A DNA stretch of 7,623 nucleotides, taken from positions 1 through 7,623 of the forward strand of contig JAQTVU010000097.1 in assembly GCA_028706695.1 (NCBI GenBank). Reading direction: 5' to 3'. This document shows positions 1 through 5,306 of the stretch, piece by piece; position 1 is the stretch's first letter, and the number at the start of each line of letters is the position of its first letter. Position numbers and translations under genes: made by a program. Under the pieces are notes generated by a model. That model did not search any database and was not told the DNA's origin. It saw nothing but the letters and a program-made list of their open reading frames with translations. This DNA is from Mycobacterium sp. (GTDB lineage: Bacteria > Actinomycetota > Actinomycetes > Mycobacteriales > Mycobacteriaceae).

Positions 1-206
1 ACGGCCAAGACCTGCCAGCCCCGTTCGGCCAGCCACGCCGCGCCGGCGCCCTCACCGCAACCCAGGTCGAGGGCCCGGCCCGCCGGCAGGTCGACGGCCA
101 CCGCGGCGAGTTGGGCGTTGACCCGCCCACTCCACGCCCGCTCGCTCGAACTGTAGCGCTGTTCCCAAAACTGCTGTGCGTCTTCTGGCTTGCCATCATC
201 GTCCAT
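1..206 (-). CDS. Class I SAM-dependent methyltransferase, N-terminal part (runs off window)
   Basis: The first 68 codons of a minus-strand gene are present; the rest lies beyond the left edge. It starts at ATG 204-206 and opens with MDDDGKPEDAQQFWEQRYSS, an FWEQRY segment typical of small stand-alone bacterial methyltransferases. The glycine-rich SAM-binding motif I follows at residues 45-60 (ALDLGCGEGAGAAWLA), and then the start of the next beta strand (GWQVLA). From family knowledge, this is a Rossmann-fold enzyme that transfers a methyl group from S-adenosylmethionine. The acceptor is set by the missing C-terminal part, so no substrate can be named. No strong Shine-Dalgarno sequence is visible before the ATG, only a weak AAAG, so the start rests on protein similarity. 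It lies on the same strand as the HAD gene but 362 bp away, so a shared operon is unproven. Confidence 0.85.
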   Translation of the reverse strand, partial: MDDDGKPEDAQQFWEQRYSSSERAWSGRVNAQLAAVAVDLPAGRALDLGCGEGAGAAWLAERGWQVLA

Positions 207-568
207 ACAACGAGCTTTGCACGAGGCCGTCCCGCACCGCGGATTGGATACCCGAGGCGATTCCGCTAAAGCACTTCATCTTTCATCTACCTGGCAGGCC
301 GTTGCGGGCGGCGCCGACAGCTGCTCAAGCGCCGCCGCGTGCCGGGGGTACCGTCACGCCCGCGTCGGAAGCAGACAACGCCGCATCGCGCCGCGGCCAG
401 CGGGTCATGGCGCCCAACGCTCCCTCCGCATCGACGCTGGCGATCCGCGCCCTGATCAATGCTTCCGAATCGCGCAGGCCATGGCGGCGAAACCAAGGCG
501 GCGGATGGCGTGGGCTGCGTTTCGGAGCGACCCGATTTGCCGCGCCGAATCGCCTGACCCCGTGCACG
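207..568. other. 362-bp gap with no supported gene
   Basis: This GC-rich stretch lies between the partial methyltransferase and the HAD gene. Open frames cross it on both strands, but none has a recognisable motif or a Shine-Dalgarno sequence. The best minus-strand candidate (GTG at 567, stop near 325) encodes a proline- and arginine-rich 80-residue peptide that looks like high-GC noise. I see no tRNA, no terminator with a U-tract and no repeat. It probably holds the promoter of the left methyltransferase, but no clear -10/-35 pair can be named. Confidence 0.5.
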
Positions 569-1219
569 TCAACCGGTCAGCAAGTCGACACCACCGCCGG
601 TGATGTTGGCGCTGACGCACGACAAATCGGCCACGACGACATCGGCGTCCGCCAGTTCGCTCGCGTGGTGGGTGGTCATAACCGCCAGCACTCGGGCCCC
701 GGCGGCGCGGCCGGCGCCAACGCCCGCGGGCGAATCCTCCACCACCAGACACTGTCGCGCCTCGACGCCCAGCGCCGCGGCCGCCATGAGGTAGCTCTCC
801 GGGTTTGGCTTGCCGGCCCGGACATCTTCCGCGCCGATCAGCAACCCCGGGGCCGGCAGCCCCGCTGCCGCCAGCCGTGCAGCCATCAACGAACGCGGCC
901 CGGAGGTCACCGCGGCCCATCGACCACGCGGCAACGCATTGAGGAGCCGCCGCGATCCCGGTAAAGCGACCACACCGTCGAGGTCAGCCAGCTCTTGCAG
1001 CGCGAGTTGGCGAGCCGTGGCCACAAGTCGCTGCTGGGGGGCGACGAACTGTGCGACAATGTCCTCGGTGCGTCTGCCATGGCAGATCCTGAGAATGTCG
1101 CGACAATCGACGCCGTATTCCTTCGCCCAGGCTCCCCAGGTTCGTTCGACGGTGTCCGTTGTGTCGACCAAGGTACCGTCGATGTCGAATAGAATCGCCT
1201 TGCTGTGCAGCATCGCCAT
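569..1219 (-). CDS. HAD-superfamily (subfamily IA) hydrolase, sugar-phosphatase-like
   Basis: A complete 216-residue protein, a normal length for a HAD phosphatase with a small helical cap. All four HAD motifs are visible. Motif I is FDIDGTLVD (nucleophile D12, acid/base D14), motif II ends in TSG (T105-S106), motif III lysine is K137 in AGKPNP, and motif IV is VVEDSPAG (E161, D162) for Mg2+. The cap, roughly residues 18-85, contains VERTWGAWAKEYGVD and a CHGRR stretch. These resemble the E. coli YfbT/HxpA sugar phosphatases and the related glycerol-/2-deoxyglucose-phosphate phosphatases. The inferred role is cytosolic dephosphorylation of a small sugar or polyol phosphate. The start at 1219 is preceded by AAGG seven bases upstream; a second ATG two codons later (1213) is possible. 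Beta-phosphoglucomutase activity is an alternative, but the cap resembles the phosphatases more. Confidence 0.9.
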   Translation of the reverse strand: MAMLHSKAILFDIDGTLVDTTDTVERTWGAWAKEYGVDCRDILRICHGRRTEDIVAQFVAPQQRLVATARQLALQELADLDGVVALPGSRRLLNALPRGRWAAVTSGPRSLMAARLAAAGLPAPGLLIGAEDVRAGKPNPESYLMAAAALGVEARQCLVVEDSPAGVGAGRAAGARVLAVMTTHHASELADADVVVADLSCVSANITGGGVDLLTG

Positions 1220-1452
1220 ACGGCAACCTTAGTGCGATGGGCGGACAGGCCCGTCGCTGCTGAATGTGCGCCGGCCGGTCGGCCGCATCAGGGCCCCGGA
1301 ACCGGAATGGTCCCGCTTCGTAGGCTCAGTGCCGCGGTGATGCATGTGGGCTGGGATGTCTGGCGTGGGCGACACGTGACCACGCCACTCCAACGCCTCT
1401 CCCGCCAGCAGCAGCCCGGGAGCCTCGCCCATTGCGTCAATTTGGGCTCCTG

Positions 1453-1458
1453 TATAAT
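1453..1458 (+). promoter_or_regulatory. Candidate -10 element TATAAT
   Basis: A perfect TATAAT hexamer sits in the AT-rich patch upstream of the plus-strand methyltransferase. The -35 side is poor: TTGCGT at 1432-1437 leaves only a 15-bp spacer, although mycobacterial SigA promoters often lack a strong -35. Use of this site would give a leader of nearly 290 nt. A second -10-like hexamer, TACAAT, is at 1534-1539. Confidence 0.25.
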
Positions 1459-1462
1459 AGCT

Positions 1463-1495
1463 GTCGACAAAAAATATTTGGTCGAGCTAATATTT
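1463..1495. repeat. Imperfect direct repeat GTCGA...AATATTT (two copies)
   Basis: GTCGA is followed by AATATTT at 1463-1479 and again at 1481-1495. The copies are 18 bases apart start to start for GTCGA and 16 for AATATTT. The AATATT core is self-complementary. The arrangement could be a pair of protein-binding sites in the leader of the methyltransferase, or chance in AT-rich DNA. Confidence 0.35.
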
Positions 1496-1732
1496 ACGCT
1501 GAGGAATTTAAATATCCATAAGGTTCGAACGAGTACAATAAAATGCCTTGGGCGCGATGGTTCTTGGGCGCACCGGCTTGACGGCATGGGGTTAATTGAC
1601 TGTTTCAGGTCCAACCCTCATGCGGCTGGCCGACGATGCGACGAACTTCTGAAACGGCAATTTGGTTGCCTGTTCCGGTTGGTGGTTGACGCGGCCTGGA
1701 CTTCGGCCGGAATGGCGCGGATGTTGGGCTAT

Positions 1733-1740
1733 GGAAGGGG
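1733..1740 (+). promoter_or_regulatory. Ribosome-binding site that sets the methyltransferase start
   Basis: GGAAGGGG is an excellent Shine-Dalgarno sequence. Its GGAAGG core ends seven bases before GTG 1746. It therefore favours GTG 1746 over the upstream in-frame ATGs at 1662 and 1731. TTG 1749 is the next codon and cannot be excluded as the true start. Confidence 0.65.
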
Positions 1741-1745
1741 TCTGG

Positions 1746-2666
1746 GTGTTGACTGACATCAAACACGAGCAATATCAATTTGTTTATGAGATCTTGCGGC
1801 ACGGGACGGCGGCACTGGATTTCACAATATCGCTGCTGGAGGAGAGTTATAAATCTCACTTTCCCGACCATATCGACGATGTGACGCCCCTCTTGAATAA
1901 TGCCTGGAATCACTTGCTGGATGCTCGTAGTGGCGATGGGCTGTACCGAGCATGTGAGGAGGTGCATCGACGATTCTTCAAAGCCGGGGACAGCGGATCA
2001 TGGTTCAGCAGGGGTTATTCATCGTATAAATCACAGCGCAAGCCGGTGCAGGATTTTGATAATCTCGTCGGCGCCATCACGGGCAGTACCGTTCTCGACT
2101 TCGGCACCGGGCGCGGTCATTTGGCGGTTCTCATTGCCCGCGCCGGCTTTGACTGCTATACGACGGATGTCATGGACTACCGTTGCCCGGATGCTTGTGG
2201 CCTACCTTTCCAGCAAATGACATCACCACACGATGTACCCTATGCCGACGATATGTTCGACAGCGCGATCGTCAAAACCGTCCTTCATCACGTTGATGCA
2301 ACGGACCTGACCCCGCTGTTGACCAATCTACGGCGAGTTGCCCGGCGGTTGGTTATCGAGGAGGACACCTACGCCGTCCCGACGGAGTTGCTTCAATCGT
2401 CGGCGCGGCAGCCCGAAATCGTCCAGTTCAATAAGCTAAATCATCGTGACCAGTTCCGGGTGCTTGCGCTTGTTGATTTCTTTGGTAACGCAGTCGTGCA
2501 AGGCCTTGTGGAGATGAATTTCGGTTGGCAGTTCAAGCGAGTTGGCGAATGGAATGCATTATTCGGTAGCCTCGGCTTCCATGTTTCCGATACGGAAATC
2601 GTGGGATTCCGCCCGGGTAACGTTCATAAAAGCTGTCAAGTTCGCTTCGTCGTTGATCGCGAGTGA
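1746..2666 (+). CDS. Class I SAM-dependent methyltransferase, unknown substrate, low-GC
   Basis: A complete 306-residue protein from GTG 1746, chosen for the strong upstream ribosome-binding site. The SAM-binding core is clear: motif I VLDFGTGRGHLAVLIA at 116-131, the acidic residue ending the next strand at D141, a motif IV-like PYADDMFDSAIVKTVLHHV at 165-183, and the following strand RRLVIEEDTY near 200-209. Residues 1-110 form a mostly helical N-terminal region of no family I recognise. The tail (about 240-306) has aromatic stretches such as MNFGWQFKRVGEWN that may cap the active site. There is no signal peptide or membrane segment, so it should be cytosolic. Hand counts of its lines give 52-57% GC against about 67-78% in the operon to the right, a sign of horizontal acquisition. 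The substrate could be a sugar of a surface glycolipid, an amine or a small secondary metabolite; the sequence does not decide. Confidence 0.88.
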   Translation: MLTDIKHEQYQFVYEILRHGTAALDFTISLLEESYKSHFPDHIDDVTPLLNNAWNHLLDARSGDGLYRACEEVHRRFFKAGDSGSWFSRGYSSYKSQRKPVQDFDNLVGAITGSTVLDFGTGRGHLAVLIARAGFDCYTTDVMDYRCPDACGLPFQQMTSPHDVPYADDMFDSAIVKTVLHHVDATDLTPLLTNLRRVARRLVIEEDTYAVPTELLQSSARQPEIVQFNKLNHRDQFRVLALVDFFGNAVVQGLVEMNFGWQFKRVGEWNALFGSLGFHVSDTEIVGFRPGNVHKSCQVRFVVDRE

Positions 2667-2762
2667 TTGTCCCCCGAAGCGCCCGACTCAGCGGTCCACC
2701 ACTTTTCCGCCCCTGGCCCGCTTCCACCGGATGGTGCGAATCCCGGGCCATTTCGTTGCGCT

Positions 2763-2794
2763 CTTCGAGTGCACTGTGCTTCGAGTGCACTGTG
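2763..2794. repeat. Perfect 16-bp tandem duplication
   Basis: CTTCGAGTGCACTGTG occurs twice without a gap (2763-2778 and 2779-2794). Each copy holds the 8-bp palindrome AGTGCACT (2768-2775 and 2784-2791), so the palindrome centres lie 16 bp apart. This could be an operator pair or a simple slippage duplication. Confidence 0.9.
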
Positions 2795-2803
2795 AGGTCG
2801 GGT

Positions 2804-2815
2804 GTCGATATCGAC
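2804..2815. repeat. 12-bp perfect palindrome GTCGATATCGAC
   Basis: The sequence is its own reverse complement and lies nine bases after the 16-bp tandem duplication. It is a possible dimer-binding site for a regulator; function is not shown. Confidence 0.6.
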
Positions 2816-2820
2816 TCGAT

Positions 2821-2857
2821 GAGCCCCGGCAGCGCTGGGGGGGCTCCTGGAGAGCCC
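2821..2857 (+). promoter_or_regulatory. Mutually exclusive hairpins in decarboxylase leader (attenuator-like or terminator)
   Basis: Three segments compete for pairing. A is GAGCCCC (2821-2827), B is GGGGCTC (2840-2846) and C is GAGCCC (2852-2857). B can pair with A (7 bp, 12-nt loop) or with C (6 bp, 5-nt loop). No U-tract follows, so a classical intrinsic terminator is not supported; a U-less terminator for the methyltransferase transcript or a leader switch are both possible. Short GC-rich stems also arise by chance in such DNA. Confidence 0.3.
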
Positions 2858-2933
2858 GACCGGTTACCCGCTCGTGGGGGCCGGCCGCGCGTCCGGGCCG
2901 CTTAGGTCGGTGCCCGACGGGTGCCTCCGTACA

Positions 2934-2967
2934 ACAACGTCCAAGGAAAAACAACGTCCAAGGAAAA
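2934..2967. repeat. Perfect 17-bp tandem duplication just upstream of the decarboxylase
   Basis: ACAACGTCCAAGGAAAA occurs twice in direct succession (2934-2950 and 2951-2967). The second copy ends 24 bases before the ATG at 2992. Each copy carries an AAGGA that resembles a Shine-Dalgarno core, but both are too far from the ATG to serve as its main ribosome-binding site. Confidence 0.9.
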
Positions 2968-2975
2968 ACTTCACC

Positions 2976-2982
2976 GGGGAGG
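2976..2982 (+). promoter_or_regulatory. Ribosome-binding site of the decarboxylase gene
   Basis: GGGGAGG ends nine bases before ATG 2992. It supports that start over any of the upstream in-frame codons of the longer open frame. Confidence 0.65.
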
Positions 2983-2991
2983 CGGGGCCGC

Positions 2992-4182
2992 ATGGGCCAT
3001 GCCGATGCGATCGTCCACAGACTCACAGAAGTGCTCGACCAAGAAGACGGCCTGGCCCGCAAGCTCGAGGGTTCGCTGCGGCAGGCCAAGAAGTCGGCCC
3101 AGACCGAGTTACGACGCGATCTATTCTGTGCGCTCGAGTGGCCGGAGACCGTCGCGCAGTATGAGGACTACCTGAAACGCTTCGTCCGCTGGGTGCCCCG
3201 GCAGTCGGATGCGCAGGTGTGGCGGGGCCAGGATCCGGACCAGCGGCAGGGGCAGGAGGTCAACGACCGGCTTTCGCATTTCTACTTTTTGGTCAACCAG
3301 AAGGTCGGCGGGGACGCGCCCCAGGATTCCGAGGTGTTTCGCGGGTGGATGACCGACTTCGCCCGGCAGTGGGGAAGTTTCCTGGATTCTACGGAATCGT
3401 TCAGCCCGCAGATCCTGCAGTCGTTCATCGCCAACGCCCCGGAGTATCGCATCCATGAGTCGCTGGTCCAGGGCGCGCCGAACATGCCCAGCGGATGGTT
3501 GACGTTCAATCAATTCATCGCCCGCGAACTCAACGGCGGCCTGCGTCCGATCACGGAGCCGACCAACAACCTGGTGGTCACCTCGCCGGCCGACTGCATT
3601 TTCGAGCACGCCTACGACATCGACGCCGACTCCGACATCCCGGCCACCACCATTAAGAACACCCACAAGTACGGCAACGTCAAGCAACTCCTGGAAGGCA
3701 GCGAATACAGCGATAGTTTCGCGAACGGCACGTTCGTGCATTACGAGTTGCCCCCGTCGGCTTACCACCGTTTCCACGTGCCGGTGGCCGGCCAGGTCAA
3801 GGAATCGTTCACCATCAGCGGACAGGTGTTCTTGGAGGTCGTCCTCGAAGATCACGAGCTGAAGTCGCGGGACACCACCAGCAGCGGCTACGAATTCTTT
3901 CAGACCCGGGGCGTGCTGACCATCGACACGGCCGCGTCGGGCTGCGGCGACATCGGCGTCGTCGCGGTGGTACCGGTGGGGATGGCGCACGTGTCGTCGG
4001 TGGTGTTGACCGCCGTGACGGGAACACACCTGCCCAAGGGGGAAGAGTTCGGCTACTTCCAGTTCGGCGGCTCCGACATCATCATCCTGTTCCAGGACGG
4101 CCTCGATCCACAGGTGGACACCAGCGAGGGGTTACGGTTCGTCGGCACTCCGGTGGCCCGGTGTACCGCCCTGTCTTCCTGA
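2992..4182 (+). CDS. Phosphatidylserine decarboxylase-like pyruvoyl enzyme, non-canonical
   Basis: A complete 396-residue protein. The C-terminal half, from about residue 169, matches the PSD family: WLTFNQFIARELNGGLRPI (169-187) is the usual entry motif, SPAD carries D201, YHRFHVP carries H262, and FGYFQFGGSD carries the G360-S361 cleavage pair. D201, H262 and S361 reproduce the Asp-His-Ser set that drives autocleavage in E. coli PSD (D90/H147/S254), with similar spacing. Cleavage would give a chain of about 360 residues and a 36-residue chain with an N-terminal pyruvoyl group. Departures are GGSD instead of the usual GST and SPADC instead of SPADG. Residues 1-165 are a helical extension (FRGWMTDFARQWGSFL at 116-131) resembling the N-terminal domain of the PSD-like decarboxylases that include fungal PsiD. 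There is no signal peptide or membrane helix. The substrate may be phosphatidylserine or an amino acid. GC is native-like, about 67% in a sampled line. It converges with the RNase HI-phosphatase gene across a 14-bp gap. Confidence 0.88.
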   Translation: MGHADAIVHRLTEVLDQEDGLARKLEGSLRQAKKSAQTELRRDLFCALEWPETVAQYEDYLKRFVRWVPRQSDAQVWRGQDPDQRQGQEVNDRLSHFYFLVNQKVGGDAPQDSEVFRGWMTDFARQWGSFLDSTESFSPQILQSFIANAPEYRIHESLVQGAPNMPSGWLTFNQFIARELNGGLRPITEPTNNLVVTSPADCIFEHAYDIDADSDIPATTIKNTHKYGNVKQLLEGSEYSDSFANGTFVHYELPPSAYHRFHVPVAGQVKESFTISGQVFLEVVLEDHELKSRDTTSSGYEFFQTRGVLTIDTAASGCGDIGVVAVVPVGMAHVSSVVLTAVTGTHLPKGEEFGYFQFGGSDIIILFQDGLDPQVDTSEGLRFVGTPVARCTALSS

Positions 4183-4196
4183 CGGCTCAGCGCGGC
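4183..4196. other. 14-bp convergent junction
   Basis: The decarboxylase stop (TGA 4180-4182, plus) and the RNase HI-phosphatase stop (TAG 4197-4199, minus) face each other across 14 bp. No terminator hairpin fits between them, so any termination signal must lie inside one of the coding ends. The nearest inverted repeat, CTGAT-TC-ATCAG at 4212-4223, is short and inside the phosphatase gene. Confidence 0.85.
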
Positions 4197-5306
4197 CTAC
4201 AGATAACCCGTCTGATTCATCAGGCGCACCGCAGAGCCTCCGTCGGCATAGAAATCGGCGATGCTCAGCGACGCCAGATCCAAGTGCAGGCGGTACAGAA
4301 CGCCGGGGCCGGCGTCCAGCGCCAGCCGCAGCAGCATCTTGATCGGCGTCACGTGGGACACGATCAGCACCGTCTCCCCCTCGCGGGCGGCGACGACCCG
4401 TTCGCGGGTGCGTGACACACGGTCGAGCACGGCCTCGAAGCTCTCGCCGCCGGGCGGGGTGGTGCTGGTGTCCCGCAGCCAGCGGCGGTGCAGGTCCGGG
4501 TCGCGTTCGGCGGCCTCGGCGAAGGTCAGTCCCTCCCAGGCGCCGAAATCGGTTTCGACCAGCGCGTCGTCGACGGTGACGTCAAGGCCTAGCGCCTTGG
4601 CGACCATCGCGGCGGTGTCGTAGGCGCGTTGCAGTGGCGAGGAGAACACCGCGGTGATACCGCCGCGGCGCGCCAGATAGCGTGCCGCGGCCCCGGCCTG
4701 TCGCCGGCCCACGTCGGTCAGCGCCGGGTTGCCCCGCCCCGAATAGCGGCGTTGCACCGACAACTCCGTCTGCCCGTGGCGCAGCAACAGCATCCTGGTC
4801 GGCGTACCAGTCGCTCCGGTCCAGCGAGGCGCCGAAAGCGGTTGGGAGCCAGCGGTTTTCGTTGATTCGCTGGCCGGCGGACCGCAGACCTCACCGGCGC
4901 CGGCGGCCGCGGCGTCCATCGCCTCGTTGGCCAGCCGATCGGCGGCGACGTTGCGGTGCCGCGGAACCCAGGTGTAACTGACCCGGTCGAACCTAGACGC
5001 CAGTTTGCGGGCCCGGGCGTGCAGCTCGATCAGGCCGGGGTGCTTGACTTTCCGCCGCCCCGACATCTGCTCCACCAACAGCTTGGAGTCCAGAAACACC
5101 GCGGCCTCGGTGGCGCCCAGTTTCGCCGCATCCTCCAAACCCGCTATCAACCCGCGGTATTCGGCCACGTTGTTGGTCGCCCGGCCGATGGCCTGCTTGG
5201 CCTCGGAGAGCACGGTGGCGCGGTCCGCGCTGAGCACCACCGCGCCGTACCCGGCCGGCCCGGGATTGCCGCGCGAGCCGCCGTCGGCCTCGACGATCAC
5301 CTTCAC
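4197..5306 (-). CDS. Bifunctional RNase HI / histidine (acid) phosphatase, Rv2228c-type
   Basis: A 369-residue fusion. The N-terminal RNase HI domain (1 to about 135) starts EADGGSRGNPGPAGYG and shows the DEDD catalytic set: D8, E49 in NNVAEYRG, D73 in FLDSK and D123 in AADRLAN. It cleaves the RNA strand of RNA-DNA hybrids such as R-loops and replication primers. A linker (about 136-168) leads to a phosphoglycerate-mutase-like histidine phosphatase: RHG at 176-178 with catalytic H177, R227 in SSPLQRAYD, E251 in VETDFGAWEG, and H318 in SHVT. This matches M. tuberculosis Rv2228c (364 aa from memory), whose RNase H activity and C-terminal phosphatase activity are reported; the phosphatase half resembles CobC-type alpha-ribazole phosphatases. 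The start is GTG 5306, where the conserved KVIVEADGG begins. It overlaps the upstream zinc-ribbon gene by GTGA, and a GAGG lies about ten bases before the GTG. It is the last gene of the operon. Confidence 0.95.
   Translation of the reverse strand: MKVIVEADGGSRGNPGPAGYGAVVLSADRATVLSEAKQAIGRATNNVAEYRGLIAGLEDAAKLGATEAAVFLDSKLLVEQMSGRRKVKHPGLIELHARARKLASRFDRVSYTWVPRHRNVAADRLANEAMDAAAAGAGEVCGPPASESTKTAGSQPLSAPRWTGATGTPTRMLLLRHGQTELSVQRRYSGRGNPALTDVGRRQAGAAARYLARRGGITAVFSSPLQRAYDTAAMVAKALGLDVTVDDALVETDFGAWEGLTFAEAAERDPDLHRRWLRDTSTTPPGGESFEAVLDRVSRTRERVVAAREGETVLIVSHVTPIKMLLRLALDAGPGVLYRLHLDLASLSIADFYADGGSAVRLMNQTGYL

Larger units (their letters stand above)
1220..1745. other. 526-bp intergenic region with AT-rich core; possible boundary of an acquired segment
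   Basis: The first part, to about 1430, has ordinary high GC. Positions 1441-1560 then drop to roughly 39% GC by hand count, with AATATTT twice, ATTTAAAT at 1506-1513 and a TATAAT hexamer. The remainder returns to moderate GC up to the methyltransferase start. A plus-strand frame stays open from 1205 to 1756, but it has no credible start or ribosome-binding site and no clear domain. The region probably carries the promoter and 5' leader of the methyltransferase at 1746. Its composition is typical of DNA bound by the mycobacterial AT-hook silencer Lsr2; that is inference from base content. Confidence 0.5.
2667..2991. other. 325-bp leader of the decarboxylase gene, rich in repeats and hairpins
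   Basis: No gene is supported here, although the decarboxylase frame stays open upstream. That extension would overlap the methyltransferase in another frame and its translation is arginine- and proline-rich without motifs. The stretch holds a 16-bp tandem duplication (2763-2794), a 12-bp palindrome (2804-2815), alternative hairpins (2821-2857), a small GTCGG/CCGAC hairpin (2906-2918), a 17-bp tandem duplication (2934-2967) and the ribosome-binding site. No clear -10/-35 pair stands out. It likely contains the end of the methyltransferase transcript and the control region of the decarboxylase. Confidence 0.55.

Noticed and set aside
325..567. 80-residue minus-strand frame between the left methyltransferase and the HAD gene
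   Set aside because: It has no Shine-Dalgarno sequence or recognisable motif, and composition alone does not support coding.
176..964. 262-residue plus-strand open frame
   Set aside because: It covers the HAD gene in antisense and the gap beside it; the translation is low-complexity with no domain, and the HAD motifs prove the other strand is coding.
1662..1745. N-terminal extension of the plus-strand methyltransferase from GTG 1662
   Set aside because: The extra 28 residues are Trp/Arg-rich without homology, and GGAAGGGG points to GTG 1746.
2763..2967. CRISPR array
   Set aside because: The repeats are direct tandem copies without spacers, with two different units of only two copies each, and no cas gene is nearby.
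2542..2991. N-terminal extension of the decarboxylase frame by 150 codons
   Set aside because: It overlaps the end of the methyltransferase in another frame, lacks protein-like character, and ATG 2992 has a good ribosome-binding site.
1220..2991. Insertion sequence or prophage remnant
   Set aside because: No transposase, integrase, terminal inverted repeat or target duplication was seen despite the unusual composition.
3121..4029. 302-residue minus-strand open frame
   Set aside because: It is antisense to the decarboxylase, whose catalytic motifs are intact, and reads as repetitive R/V/D-rich noise typical of high-GC shadows.
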